Source: Paraktedonobacter sp035294465 (GTDB taxonomy: Bacteria > Chloroflexota > Ktedonobacteria > Ktedonobacterales > Ktedonobacteraceae). Taken from it: a stretch of 36,776 nt of DNA. Of this stretch, positions 6,925 through 15,553 are shown one piece after another. The position numbers and the translations under genes are program-made. Under the pieces are notes generated by a model. That model searched no databases and was not told where the DNA came from. It saw only the letters and a program-made list of their open reading frames with translations. How positions within the stretch are numbered: position 1 is the stretch's first letter; each line of letters begins with the position of its first letter. Where the stretch lies: assembly GCA_035294465.1 (NCBI GenBank), contig DATGKW010000006.1, positions 1-36,776 of the forward strand. The letters are read 5' to 3'.

Positions 6925-8097
6925 ATGTATCTCTCTCACCTCGCGCTGATCGATTTTCGCAATTTCAAACACCTGGAACTGCCTCTGGGGCCGGGTCTGT
7001 TTCTCTTTCATGGCGAGAACGCCCAGGGCAAAACGAACCTGCTCGAATCGATCACTATGCTGACAACCGCGCATTCGTTTCACACGACCTCTGATCGTGA
7101 GGTGATCAACTGGGACGCTCCAGAGCGCCTGGCTCGCCTGCGAGCGACCGCAGCACGCGAAGGTGACTCACTGCAAATTGAAATCGTGATTTTTGACCCC
7201 AGTCCCGCCACGCAGCCTGGCTCTCTGCCTCCTGTCCTCGGCTCTGCTGGCCAGCAGCGCAAGCGTATCAAAGTCAACGGTGTGGTGAAGAGGTCGCTCG
7301 ACCTCTTTGGCCTGGTGACAATTGTGCTCTTCGCGCCCACCGATCTCAGCCTGGTCGATGGGCCGCCAGAGGAGCGCCGCCGCTTCCTGGATCGCAGCCT
7401 GTGCCAGATGCAGCCGCACTATTGCCAGGCCCTGCTCAAATACCGCAAGATCGTTACCCAACGCTCGGCCCTGCTTAAGCGCGTGCGCGAGAACCAGGAA
7501 GATCCGCGCATGCTCGATTATCTCGACGAGAAGTTGACAGAGCTGGCGACGATGCTGATGTACGAGCGCCGGCGCATGGTAGACGCGCTTAACGAAGAAG
7601 TTAGTGAACTCCAGGCGAATCTCAGCGGGGGCCAGGAGCATTTGCAGATTGTCTACCGTCCCTCTTTCCGTATGGACCCCAACTGGAACACGCTCGAAGC
7701 GTTGGAAAACTACCGCGTGCAACTGCGCGAGGCCCGCCGCCGGGAGATTCACCAGGGCGTCTGCTCGCTGGGACCCCACCGCGACGACCTGGAATTCCTG
7801 GTCAACGATGTGAATATGTTCTCCTATGGCTCGCGCGGCCAGCAGCGAACGGTGGCTCTGGCGGCCAAACTTGGCGAACTCTCTTACATGCATCGCGTCA
7901 CCGGCCAGGAACCTATCCTCCTGCTTGACGATGTTTTCAGCGAACTCGACCTTCAGCGCCGTGCTTACCTGTTGCGTCAGGTGCTCCACCATCAACAGGT
8001 GCTGATGACTGCCACCGATTTCACCGGCTTCCCATCCGAAATCCTGGAGAAGGCGTCCATATACCGTGTGGTGCAGGGGACAATATCTTCAGAGTGA
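6925..8097 (+). CDS. recF: DNA replication/repair protein RecF
   Basis: A 390-aa SMC-like ATPase. It opens with MYLSHLALIDFRNFKHLEL and Walker A GENAQGKTNLLESI (about residues 30-43). The ABC signature region SRGQQRTVALAAKLGEL is near residue 300, and Walker B PILLLDDVFSELD with the D-loop near 332-344. RecF binds ssDNA-dsDNA junctions with RecO/RecR and loads RecA at gaps. The length matches the family (360-390). The Shine-Dalgarno is weak (CGGATG), but no other start fits. It shares an apparent transcription unit with dnaN and ends 8 nt before the convergent membrane-protein gene. A short Pro-rich insertion (PSPATQPGSLPP) around residues 91-102 departs from the textbook proteins. Confidence 0.96.
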   Translation: MYLSHLALIDFRNFKHLELPLGPGLFLFHGENAQGKTNLLESITMLTTAHSFHTTSDREVINWDAPERLARLRATAAREGDSLQIEIVIFDPSPATQPGSLPPVLGSAGQQRKRIKVNGVVKRSLDLFGLVTIVLFAPTDLSLVDGPPEERRRFLDRSLCQMQPHYCQALLKYRKIVTQRSALLKRVRENQEDPRMLDYLDEKLTELATMLMYERRRMVDALNEEVSELQANLSGGQEHLQIVYRPSFRMDPNWNTLEALENYRVQLREARRREIHQGVCSLGPHRDDLEFLVNDVNMFSYGSRGQQRTVALAAKLGELSYMHRVTGQEPILLLDDVFSELDLQRRAYLLRQVLHHQQVLMTATDFTGFPSEILEKASIYRVVQGTISSE

Positions 8098-8105
8098 AGA
8101 TCGGG

Positions 8106-9755
8106 TCACTCCCACTTCTGCTCCAACTCATTCCAGAGACGGCTAACGGTTGTCAATTCGTGTTTGTCGGGTACGGCGCCACCATAACGGGTCAGAATGT
8201 AGGCGTCGGTCAGTAAACCAAGCTGTGGCTCCGCTGAGGGTTCATGCATGTCCAGGCGCTGGCGGAACTCGCGTGGCGTTTCGTCGCGCCGGCGCATGTG
8301 CCCGCGCGCCGCAGCTTTTTTCAGCAAAGCTCGGTAGATCTCACGGATTGTGCGGGCGGCGGGAGCTGCAACGATCTCCTCCTCCACCATCTGCCCTCTC
8401 TGCTCATCGCCAGAGCGTTTGCGGAAGAAACGCCCGAAAAAGGCTCGGAAGAGCGCTCTCAACTGGTTCCAGAAGAGTTTCCACGACCAGACGCTCTCGT
8501 GGATATCGCCGCCTTTGAGATTGAGTGCGATTCTCAAACGCTTGCGTCTGCGCAGAGTCAGCCACACCAGCATTCCGAGAATAAGGAGGATAAGCAGGAT
8601 CAGCAGTATATGAGCGGCATTGATGACGCCGGGAGACACAGAACTGATCTGGGGAGGGTGAACGCCTCGCCGATTCTGCGATGGGTTGGAGGGCGTTGGC
8701 AACGAAGGTCTAAAGCGCGTAAGCAGAGGGCTGAGGAGGTAGAAGATGGGCGTGACAATCCAGGTCAAGATCTGAGCAACAACGCCGGCCAGCCAATCAT
8801 AGATGTTGCCCAGGAAGAGCCAGGCAGGCTGCAGCGAGGTGAAGAAGGCCGGGCTGAAAACGGCGGTGCCGAGGATGGTCAGGATCAGCAGCGCCAGTCC
8901 CACGCCCGTGATGATGCTCAGCATAGCGCGTTCCTGAGCGGCGATGCTGCCTTCCAGGCCGAAGGGATGGACGCGGCGAGTGAAAGTGATGCGCGCCAGG
9001 GCATGAGTCACCAGGGCAAGATAGAGGAAGATGGGAATGAGCAGAACCAGGATGACATCATCGGTATGACCGCCCGCGCCCACGCCTGCGCGCAGAAGAA
9101 TCGCGGCCAGCAGGATGAGCAAACCCGCCCAGAGCTGGCGGAAGATCGGCCCTGGCTGGATAGCAAACTGCGCCAGCTTCATCCCTCGCCAGCAGAGATA
9201 TATAGTCACGGCTACAATAGCCAGCGCCTGGTAGAAATTGCTATTGAGCGTCAATAAATCTCCCACGAAGGCTAACAGCCACGCGGGATCGAGGAGAAAG
9301 TACTTCGCGGAATAGATATGGAGCCAGATCAGCCCGGCAGCCAGCAGCGCGAGCACTGTGAACATCAGGCGCAACCCTGGGATGGTGTGTACACCTTTAT
9401 CGCCCTCATCCTCCACTTGCTCCTCTCTGGTCGCAGTCTCTTTTTGCAGGGCGCGCCGGAAGAGCCAGAGAGCGACGAAGAGCAGCAAGGGAGGTCCCCA
9501 GAAAGGCAACAGAGCTGCACTTGAACCCAGGAAATCCAGGCCCGCCAGGCCGATCAGAATGGCGTTGAGCCAGCAAGTTTCCATAGCGGCCAGAAAGAAC
9601 GGCAAGAAATATTCGCCCAGGCTCAGGATGGTGAGGTCATTTCCTGAGCGCTGAAACCATTGTTGTGCGTGAAATGGATAGAAGATGCCAATATTGCTGG
9701 ATTGGCCTCTGTCCTTCTGCTGCGCATCATTTTCTGATTGCTGCCTATCCTGCAT
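8106..9755 (-). CDS. Multi-pass membrane protein with C-terminal DUF4129-like domain
   Basis: 549 aa. After a polar Gln/Asp-rich N-terminus (about residues 1-45) come roughly eight hydrophobic segments in two blocks (about 50-210 and 225-330). A Pro/Ser-rich linker (SLPTPSNPSQNRRG) and one more helix (INAAHILLILLILLILGMLVWLTL) follow. The remaining cytoplasmic tail is basic, then helical, with the DUF4129-like stretch TIREIYRALLKKAAARGHMRRRDETPREFRQRL...LTDAYILTRYGG. DUF4129 is often found at the C-terminus of, or next to, transglutaminase-like membrane proteins, but no transglutaminase domain is present here. Function unknown. It is the downstream member of a minus-strand pair with the CE7 esterase (27-nt gap), so co-expression is likely. 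The start at 9755 has GAGGCGAAGG upstream. Confidence 0.85.
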   Translation of the reverse strand: MQDRQQSENDAQQKDRGQSSNIGIFYPFHAQQWFQRSGNDLTILSLGEYFLPFFLAAMETCWLNAILIGLAGLDFLGSSAALLPFWGPPLLLFVALWLFRRALQKETATREEQVEDEGDKGVHTIPGLRLMFTVLALLAAGLIWLHIYSAKYFLLDPAWLLAFVGDLLTLNSNFYQALAIVAVTIYLCWRGMKLAQFAIQPGPIFRQLWAGLLILLAAILLRAGVGAGGHTDDVILVLLIPIFLYLALVTHALARITFTRRVHPFGLEGSIAAQERAMLSIITGVGLALLILTILGTAVFSPAFFTSLQPAWLFLGNIYDWLAGVVAQILTWIVTPIFYLLSPLLTRFRPSLPTPSNPSQNRRGVHPPQISSVSPGVINAAHILLILLILLILGMLVWLTLRRRKRLRIALNLKGGDIHESVWSWKLFWNQLRALFRAFFGRFFRKRSGDEQRGQMVEEEIVAAPAARTIREIYRALLKKAAARGHMRRRDETPREFRQRLDMHEPSAEPQLGLLTDAYILTRYGGAVPDKHELTTVSRLWNELEQKWE

Positions 9756-9782
9756 AAAGCCTTCGCCTCATCTTTCTGAGCG

Positions 9783-10754
9783 TTAGTCCCAGAGCGAGCG
9801 CAAGAATTTCATCTTTTCAAGGACCTGATAACTTTCACCGCCTTCGTGATGATTGTAGGGCCAGATTTTGATCTCTTTCTGGCCAGCGTAGTGGTTGTAA
9901 GCGGCAAAGACGGTCGAAGGTGGGCAGATCTCATCCATCAGGGCAACCGAAAAGAGGGCGCGCGCCTTGGCACGAGCGGCGAAGTTGACGCCATCAAAAT
10001 ACGCCAGCGTCTCGAAGACCGTCTCGATTTTATCGCGATGGATCTTGCAGTACTTCACGATCTCCTGGTAGGGAAAACCATCGGTAATCTGAGTGGCTCG
10101 TTGGTAGTGGCACAAGAAAGGCACATCGGGCAAAACAGCCTGGAGGGTAGAGTCAAGACCGCTCACCGCCAGCGCGATCCCCCCGCCCTGACTGCCTCCA
10201 CTCACCACAATTTGCTCAGGGTCGATGAAGGGATGGGTTCTGGCTGCTTCAACGGCTCGCACGGCATCACAGAACACACGGCGATAATAGTAGGTCTGCG
10301 GACTGAGAATGCCGCGAGTCATAAAGCCGGGAGCCTGGGGATTGGCGCCATCTGGCTCATTATCGGGCGTATCGCCCCGGCGCCAGTCGCTGCCCTGGCC
10401 GCGCGTATCCATAACCAGATGGGCGAAACCAGCGCAACTCCATGTGAGCCAGTCGAAAGGAAAGCCGCGGCCTCCGCCATAGCCGGCATATTCCACAACG
10501 CAGGGCAGAGGCTCATTGCGCTGGGTCGGCAGGAGTAGCCAGCCTTTAATGGGTTGACCGGCATATCCGTTAAAAGTCACATCAAAACTTTCAACGACGC
10601 GCAGGCCATAATCGACCGGCTCAAAACGCGCATCGAGCGGATACTGGCGCGTTGTGTGGAGCGTCTCTTGCCAGAAAGCATCAAAATCTGTCGGCTCGTG
10701 GCGCGGCGGCAGATAGCGTAATAGCTCATCTAAGGGCAGATCAAAAAAGGCCAT
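9783..10754 (-). CDS. CE7-family acetyl xylan esterase / cephalosporin-C deacetylase
   Basis: A 323-aa alpha/beta hydrolase of carbohydrate esterase family 7, at the usual length. The catalytic triad is clear: nucleophile Ser188 in SGGSQGGG, Asp274 in ALMDEICPP, His303 in HHEGGE. The RGQGSDWRRGD segment (118-128) is the family RGQ motif. The positions are those of characterised CE7 enzymes. It removes acetyl groups from xylo-oligosaccharides and related small acetylated compounds. There is no signal peptide, so it acts in the cytoplasm. The ATG at 10754 is used; the preceding in-frame TTG adds one residue only. AAAGG lies about 9 nt upstream. It fits the plant-polymer lifestyle suggested by the GH1/ABC locus further on. 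Confidence 0.95.
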   Translation of the reverse strand: MAFFDLPLDELLRYLPPRHEPTDFDAFWQETLHTTRQYPLDARFEPVDYGLRVVESFDVTFNGYAGQPIKGWLLLPTQRNEPLPCVVEYAGYGGGRGFPFDWLTWSCAGFAHLVMDTRGQGSDWRRGDTPDNEPDGANPQAPGFMTRGILSPQTYYYRRVFCDAVRAVEAARTHPFIDPEQIVVSGGSQGGGIALAVSGLDSTLQAVLPDVPFLCHYQRATQITDGFPYQEIVKYCKIHRDKIETVFETLAYFDGVNFAARAKARALFSVALMDEICPPSTVFAAYNHYAGQKEIKIWPYNHHEGGESYQVLEKMKFLRSLWD

Positions 10755-10784
10755 CAATCCAACCTTTCAGATTAAGTTAGCTCT

Positions 10785-10793
10785 ATTATAGCA
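10785..10793 (-). promoter_or_regulatory. Extended -10 promoter for the CE7 esterase gene
   Basis: On the minus strand the sequence reads TGCTATAAT, a TGn extended -10 with a perfect TATAAT, 30 nt before the esterase ATG. No clear -35 is present. Confidence 0.55.
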
Positions 10794-10877
10794 TTACGGT
10801 CTGGTGTAATTGGCTGAGATCGCAAATTGTCAGGGATGTTTGCTGGCGGCTCAGTCTGACGTGAGGGGCCATGACAG

Positions 10878-10906
10878 TTGCTTCCCAGCAGCGCATTTGT
10901 TACAAT
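10878..10906 (+). promoter_or_regulatory. Probable parAB promoter
   Basis: TTGCTT (10878-10883) and TACAAT (10901-10906) are separated by 17 nt, about 125 nt upstream of the parA start. It is the best sigma70-type pair in the gap between the esterase and parA. Confidence 0.4.
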
Positions 10907-11033
10907 GTTCTCAGCAGCGCGAGCACATGAGTTCACTGTGTATGGTTTCTTCTGTGAAAGCGGGCAACCACGCAATCAGATAGCCTGGCTAACCCACAGG
11001 GTCGGAGCCAGATGAAAGGTACGGAAGCGGCCT

Positions 11034-11804
11034 GTGTCAAAAGTATACGCAATCACCAACCAGAAAGGGGGCGTGGGTAAAACCACCACTGCTATCAATC
11101 TTGCTACCTATCTTGCGGCAGCAGGTCGCAAGGTGTTGCTTATTGATATGGACCCTCAGGCCAATGCCACCAGTGGAATCGGGGTAGCCAGGAGTGTAAA
11201 ACCCCACACCATCTATGATTTGCTTGTTCAAGAGAAGGAAGTGCTCTCGATCTTCGACGTGATTGTGCCATCGAACCGGCGCGAGCTCGTGGTTGCTCCC
11301 TGCACAGTTGACCTGGCAGCGGCTGAAGTCGAACTGGTAAGCGCGCTGGCACGCGAGCATCGCTTGCGCCAGGCTCTGGAGCCGATTCGCCAGCGATGCG
11401 ATTATATTATCATCGACTGCCCGCCTTCGCTGGGCCTGCTGACCGTGAACGCCCTGGTGGCCGCCGATGGCTTGATTATTCCTATCCAGTGCGAGTATCT
11501 GGCTCTGGAGGGGCTGACGCATCTTTTAAATACTATCGAGATCGTGAAAAGCAAACTGAATCCCACGCTCTATATTGCTGGCGTCGTCCTAACGATGTTT
11601 GATCCACGCACGCGCCTTGCTGGCGAGATCGTGCGCGAGGTGCGCGAACACTTTCCTCACGAAGTCTTTCAGACGATTATCAACCGTAACGTGCGCCTGA
11701 GCGAGGCTCCGAGTTTCGGCCAGTCGATCCTCGATTATGATGCAGCATCTCCGGGTGCCATCTCCTATCGCATGCTGGCCGAGGAGGTAATGGCTCGTGG
11801 CTAA
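11034..11804 (+). CDS. parA: ParA/Soj-family chromosome partitioning ATPase
   Basis: A 256-aa protein of the short, chromosomal ParA type with no N-terminal helix-turn-helix. The deviant Walker A KGGVGKTTTAINLA lies at residues 10-23, the A' motif VLLIDMDPQANAT at about 34-46, and Walker B YIIIDCPPSLGLLTVNA near 120-136. It dimerises with ATP, binds DNA nonspecifically and is released by ParB, moving origin regions apart. The start is GTG at 11034, with GGAAG about 7 nt upstream. The stop overlaps the parB start by 8 bp, so the two genes are coupled. The upstream gap has a TTGCTT-N17-TACAAT promoter. Confidence 0.95.
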   Translation: MSKVYAITNQKGGVGKTTTAINLATYLAAAGRKVLLIDMDPQANATSGIGVARSVKPHTIYDLLVQEKEVLSIFDVIVPSNRRELVVAPCTVDLAAAEVELVSALAREHRLRQALEPIRQRCDYIIIDCPPSLGLLTVNALVAADGLIIPIQCEYLALEGLTHLLNTIEIVKSKLNPTLYIAGVVLTMFDPRTRLAGEIVREVREHFPHEVFQTIINRNVRLSEAPSFGQSILDYDAASPGAISYRMLAEEVMARG

Positions 11805-12807
11805 ACCAAAATTCGGCCTGGGACGCGGCCTTGACGCGTTGATCTCAGGAGCCTCAGAGGTAATGAGCGCGCAGCAGCCGTCGCGCGTGGATGAGCGGAA
11901 CATTCTGGAAGTGCCTGTGGAGGATATCATTCCCAATCCTCGCCAACCGCGCAAGGTCTTCACCGACAACGATCCCCGCCTGCTTGAATTAAGCGCCTCG
12001 ATCAAAGAATATGGCCTGCTTCAACCTCTGGTGGTCACGCGCCTGGACCACTTACCTGTCGAGGACACTCCTGGAAGCGACGATTGGTTTAACGGTCCCT
12101 CTGATAAAAGCTCCGATTCTGCAAACGGGATCAAATACCAGATCATTGCCGGGGAGCGGCGCTGGCGGGCCTCGCGCCTGGCCGGACTGACCAGAGTGCC
12201 GGTGGTAATCAAGGAGGTCACGCCGCTGGAGATGCTGGCACTGGCCTTGATTGAGAATGTTCAGCGCGAGGACCTTAACCCGATTGAAGAAGCCCTGGCC
12301 TACCAGGCACTGATTTCAGAATTTGGCCTGACCCAGGAGCAGGTGGCGAAGCAGGTGGGCAAGGACCGCTCGACCATTACCAATTCTCTGCGCCTGCTGC
12401 AACTGGCTCCCAAAGTGCGCGAGGCGCTGATTAACCCGCACGAATATCCGAATTTTACTGAGGGCCATGCTCGCGCCCTGATAGGCATCACGCGCGAAGA
12501 GGACCAGGTCGCGGCTATGGGTAAGATCATCGCACTTCGGCTCAACGTGCGCCAGGCTGAGGAACTGGCTGCGCGCATCAAAGCCGCCGAGCGTGCAGAC
12601 GCCGCAGCTGAGGAAGTGCTGGCGCAGCCGGGACCCGCGCGTCGGTCAGCCGAGATTGAGGAATTGGAGACACAGTTCCGTAACGCGCTCACGGTCAAAG
12701 TGGATCTGAAATATAACAACAAAGGTAAAGGTACGCTTGTACTACATTTCAATAGCCAGGAGGAATTAGAGCGATTATATAATCATCTAGTCAATAGAGA
12801 AGCGTAA
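11797..12807 (+). CDS. parB: ParB/Spo0J-family chromosome partitioning protein (CTPase)
   Basis: 336 aa. It starts MAKPKFGLGRGLDALIS, the usual ParB N-terminus that stimulates ParA ATPase. The CTP-binding/ParB domain follows with NPRQPRKVF (about 48-56), GERRWRASRLAGL (about 117-129) and ENVQREDLNPIEEALAYQ. A helix-turn-helix FGLTQEQVAKQVGKDRSTITNSLRL lies near 173-197, and a C-terminal dimerisation region ends in KGKGTLVLHFNSQEELERLYNHL. The GTG start at 11797 is preceded by GAGGAGG inside parA. An unusual about 25-residue linker (DHLPVEDTPGSDDWFNGPSDKSS) interrupts the CTP-binding domain between LVVTR and YQIIAGERR. No canonical parS was seen nearby. Confidence 0.95.
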   Translation: MAKPKFGLGRGLDALISGASEVMSAQQPSRVDERNILEVPVEDIIPNPRQPRKVFTDNDPRLLELSASIKEYGLLQPLVVTRLDHLPVEDTPGSDDWFNGPSDKSSDSANGIKYQIIAGERRWRASRLAGLTRVPVVIKEVTPLEMLALALIENVQREDLNPIEEALAYQALISEFGLTQEQVAKQVGKDRSTITNSLRLLQLAPKVREALINPHEYPNFTEGHARALIGITREEDQVAAMGKIIALRLNVRQAEELAARIKAAERADAAAEEVLAQPGPARRSAEIEELETQFRNALTVKVDLKYNNKGKGTLVLHFNSQEELERLYNHLVNREA

Positions 12808-12853
12808 AAAGAAAATACAAATATTTATGTAATGCAGCAATAGGAGAAGAATT

Positions 12854-13348
12854 ATGGCAACGCTGGAAAATCCATTTGAGAAAGCCAGGGGCAAGATGGT
12901 AGCGGCGCGTATCGAGTTGATGAGCCATCTGGCAAAATTTAGCCATGATGAGTTGAGGCGTGCGCCCGCGCCTGGTGAGTGGTCGGCGCTGGATATCGCG
13001 AATCACGTCTACATAGCTGATGGACTCGCCTTAGAGCAGATGCGCCAGGTGCAGGAGGAAGAGAATCCCCTGGTTGCCGACGTGAGCGAAGAGGCACCGC
13101 GCCTGACGCGTGAATCTGAGCCGCCGCCCTCGCTCGAAGCGGCCCTCTCTGGTATGGCTGCCAGGCGCGAAGAGATATTCGAGTATTTGCGCACGCTCGC
13201 GCCCGACGCCTGGGAGCGTCCCTTTCGCCATCCTACCTGGGGCCAGCTCAAGTTTTATCAAATGGTCAATATCTTATATCAGCACGATAAGCTGCATGCT
13301 CAGCAGCTGGCCGATCTCAAGGCAGCTCTAACTCCAGTTCAGTCTTGA
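12854..13348 (+). CDS. DinB-like four-helix-bundle protein
   Basis: A 164-aa helical protein of the DinB/YfiT superfamily. The pattern APAPGEWSALDIANHVYIADG near residues 34-55 carries the first metal-binding His (NHVY), and the C-terminal MVNILYQHDKLHAQQLADL carries the two further His expected for a three-His metal site. Members include metal-dependent thiol-S-transferases (bacillithiol or mycothiol linked) and damage-inducible proteins of unknown role, so the specific reaction is open. AGGAG lies about 8 nt before the ATG. It sits 46 nt after parB and may be read through from it. Its last 32 nt overlap the 3' end of the convergent HD-domain gene. Confidence 0.85.
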   Translation: MATLENPFEKARGKMVAARIELMSHLAKFSHDELRRAPAPGEWSALDIANHVYIADGLALEQMRQVQEEENPLVADVSEEAPRLTRESEPPPSLEAALSGMAARREEIFEYLRTLAPDAWERPFRHPTWGQLKFYQMVNILYQHDKLHAQQLADLKAALTPVQS

Positions 13349-13979
13349 GTTCCTGCAGATAAGCATGCATATACGCGCTGCGCTGCCGGGCCAGGCTCTG
13401 GCCTGTAGCTGTATAGATGCCCTGTTCCAGTTTGAGGAGCTTGATATAAAAATGATCAAGCATATAGCGGCTGTCATCGAGCCGATGCCACTCTCCGAAC
13501 GGGTCTTCAGGATGGTAGCTTAACGTCTGCGTCTCGCGTCTGATCGTGCCGGTAATGGCCCAGCGCAGAATGCCTATCGCGCCCAGAGCGTCCAGCCTGT
13601 CAGCATCGCGCAGTACACGGGCCTCCAGCGTGCGCGGCTCGATGCCCTGGCTGAAACTATGCGCTTCAATGGCATGCAGGACAGCCTCGATCTGACTCTG
13701 CTCAAGCGGATAGCGCGCGAGAATACTACGGGCTTCTTCTACAGACAATGTGGCGTGGGATACGCTTTCGCAGTGGACAAGGCGTCCCAGGTCGTGTAAA
13801 AGCGCTGCCAGCCCGGTAATCAGCGCGTCGGCTCCCTCTTTATCGGCGATGTACTGCGCCAGACGATAGACCCGCTGCACATGCTGCCAGCCGTGCGAGG
13901 GATCATCGAAATTTGCAAAACGCTGTTGGACTTCCTGCGATACGTTCGTAAGTATCTGTGTGTGTGACACTGTGCTCAT
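13317..13979 (-). CDS. HD-domain metal-dependent phosphohydrolase
   Basis: A 220-aa HD-superfamily protein: His33 (HGWQHVQRVYRLA), the HD pair His62-Asp63 (ALLHDLGRL) and a later Asp in DADRLDALGAIGILR form the divalent-metal site. The order resembles the YedJ/YpgQ group that acts on nucleotides or related phosphoesters. The ATG at 13979 has GGGAGAGA 3-6 nt upstream. The frame is open 31 codons further, but that stretch is unlikely coding. The C-terminus (ELKTELELELP) is encoded opposite the last codons of the DinB-like gene, an antisense overlap of 32 nt. Substrate unknown. Confidence 0.88.
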   Translation of the reverse strand: MSTVSHTQILTNVSQEVQQRFANFDDPSHGWQHVQRVYRLAQYIADKEGADALITGLAALLHDLGRLVHCESVSHATLSVEEARSILARYPLEQSQIEAVLHAIEAHSFSQGIEPRTLEARVLRDADRLDALGAIGILRWAITGTIRRETQTLSYHPEDPFGEWHRLDDSRYMLDHFYIKLLKLEQGIYTATGQSLARQRSAYMHAYLQELKTELELELP

Positions 13980-14198
13980 GACTCTCTCCCAAAAACAATA
14001 CAGCCAATTGCCATCCCCTTTATCTCTGCCTTCCTCACTTCCCCCTGGATGCACCGAAAAAAAATCCCCCATCTGCGTGATGCGTTACCCTGTCCGGTTG
14101 CTCATACTATTGGTAGGATCGTTTCACATTAAACCACACCCATAGCTGATCGGCAAATCGCTTGTCGGTCAGGGCGGGCAGAACGGTGGGAGTCGTTT

Positions 14199-15020
14199 GT
14201 GCTACAAAAACTATCACACCCACAAGATAAGCGCTCACACGCGGCAGTCGCGATGGAAATCCATTCGCATGCCGATTTTCCTCATACTCAAGAAGAATAT
14301 GGAGTGACACTGCAAGGAGATCCCGCGAGGCAGAGCAAGCGCTCTTTACAAACAGAGGCCGATACGATCAGCATCCTGCTGGTTGATGATCATGCGCTGA
14401 TGCGTGAAGGTCTGCGGCAGCTTCTCTCGCTTGAAGCCGATCTGCGCGTGGTCGATGAGGCAGTGAATGGTTTCGAGGCAATCCAGAAAGTGCGCCAGTT
14501 GCAGCCCGATGTGGTTCTGATGGATATCAGCATGCCGGTTGTCGATGGCATTGCTGTCACGCAGCAGATCACCCGCGAGTTCCCCGGAGTTGCAGTAATT
14601 ATATTGACCATGCATCGTCAGGATAGACAGGTGCTTCAGGCCATTAAAAGCGGCGCGCGCGGCTATATTCTCAAAACGGCCTCTTCCCAGGAACTGGCTG
14701 CGATGGTCCGCCAGGTCCACGCCGGCCAGATCCAGATCGAGCCGGAGCTAACCGGCACGATAATCAGCGAGTTTCGCCGGCTTTCTAATCTTTCGTCCGA
14801 CGGCTCGCTATCCAGCGAGCTCTCGGAGAAGGAGATCGATATTCTGCGCTGCGTGGCAATGGGCCTGAGCAATAAAGAGATTGCAGAGCAGCTCGCATAC
14901 TCTGAGAAGACGGTCAAGAACTATCTTTCGGTGATCTTTCAGAAGCTGGGCATTCGAGACCGCACGCAGGCGGCGATTTTTGCCTTTCGTCACGGCCTTA
15001 TCCCGATTGACGAGTGGTGA
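14199..15020 (+). CDS. NarL/FixJ-family response regulator
   Basis: A receiver domain (ISILLVDDHALMREGL, phospho-acceptor Asp in VVLMDISMPVVDG, Thr in VIILTMH, Lys in YILKTAS) is followed by a LuxR-type helix-turn-helix (LSEKEIDILRCVAMGLSNKEIAEQLAYSEKTVKNYLSVIFQKLGI). It activates or represses transcription on phosphorylation. No partner kinase is adjacent, so it is an orphan here. The start is uncertain. GTG at 14199 has GGTGGGAG about 6 nt upstream but gives a nearly 60-residue unstructured His/Gln-rich N-terminus. ATG at 14253 lacks a ribosome-binding site. The domain itself begins near 14367. Confidence 0.9.
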   Translation: MLQKLSHPQDKRSHAAVAMEIHSHADFPHTQEEYGVTLQGDPARQSKRSLQTEADTISILLVDDHALMREGLRQLLSLEADLRVVDEAVNGFEAIQKVRQLQPDVVLMDISMPVVDGIAVTQQITREFPGVAVIILTMHRQDRQVLQAIKSGARGYILKTASSQELAAMVRQVHAGQIQIEPELTGTIISEFRRLSNLSSDGSLSSELSEKEIDILRCVAMGLSNKEIAEQLAYSEKTVKNYLSVIFQKLGIRDRTQAAIFAFRHGLIPIDEW

Positions 15021-15159
15021 TGTTGTTATAAATGCGTCTCCAGGTGAAGTGGACCTTTTTCTTCTAAGGATACCGCACCGGCATGGCTTGACAAGTCTGC
15101 TATACTCTCACTGGGCGGATTAAGTGTACTCTGTTACGTAGCCAGCCTGCCCACCGAAT

Positions 15160-15231
15160 GACCGCGTAGCTCAGGGGTAGAGCAATCGACTTTTAATCGA
15201 TTGGTCGTGGGTTCGATTCCCACCGCGGTCA
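15160..15231 (+). tRNA. tRNA-Lys (anticodon UUU)
   Basis: The cloverleaf folds completely. The acceptor GACCGCG (15160-15166) pairs with CGCGGTC (15224-15230). The D stem is GCTC/GAGC, the anticodon stem ATCGA/TCGAT around loop CTTTTAA with anticodon TTT at 15192-15194, and the T stem GTGGG/CCCAC around TTCGATT. The discriminator is A15231. The 3' CCA is not encoded. It stands alone, not in a tRNA cluster. Confidence 0.97.
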
Positions 15232-15553
15232 TTTTGCTTTTGTTGAGCAAAAACGGGCCAACTTTGTGCTGCGGCTCGTTTTTGCTCTGCTTTGCGACGA
15301 ATATATGGCGGGTAAAGATTAAATTTTTGTAAGAAGATGCTCGTGGAGGCAAGATTAGCCCAGGATTGTCTTGTCTATTAAAAGACACCATGATACACTA
15401 CTAGCAGGTGAAAAGACCACGAACTTGCTTGCTTTGCATTCCTCCGTGTTGCGGAGCAGGCATATGCTTAGATAAGGGAAACAAGTTTCTAATGACAGGA
15501 GGAGCGCCGGGGTCTGCCGGCCTGCAAGGGTAAGAGGTAGGGCCGGACGCGAA
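15232..15553. other. 322-nt gap after tRNA-Lys
   Basis: It holds the tRNA terminator hairpin (15245-15287) and then AT-richer sequence without a supportable gene. The minus-strand open frames crossing it are tRNA antisense or low-quality. A small hairpin CTCCG-TGTTG-CGGAG lies at 15442-15456. The last part is the leader of the single-domain response regulator gene. Confidence 0.5.
15245..15287 (+). terminator. Hairpin terminator downstream of tRNA-Lys
   Basis: GAGCAAAAACGGGCC (15245-15259) pairs with GGCTCGTTTTTGCTC (15273-15287), 15 bp with one mismatch, with a 13-nt loop. It begins 13 nt after the tRNA. It is only loosely U-rich afterwards, but position and stem strength fit a terminator. 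Confidence 0.65.

Noticed and set aside
15088..15106. TTGACA followed by TATACT before tRNA-Lys
   Set aside because: The spacing is only 7 nt, so the two hexamers cannot form one sigma70 promoter. TATACT alone may still be a -10.
15134..15391. Minus-strand open frame with VGIEPTTNRLKVDCSTPELRGH-like end
   Set aside because: This is the well-known false ORF antisense to a tRNA gene.
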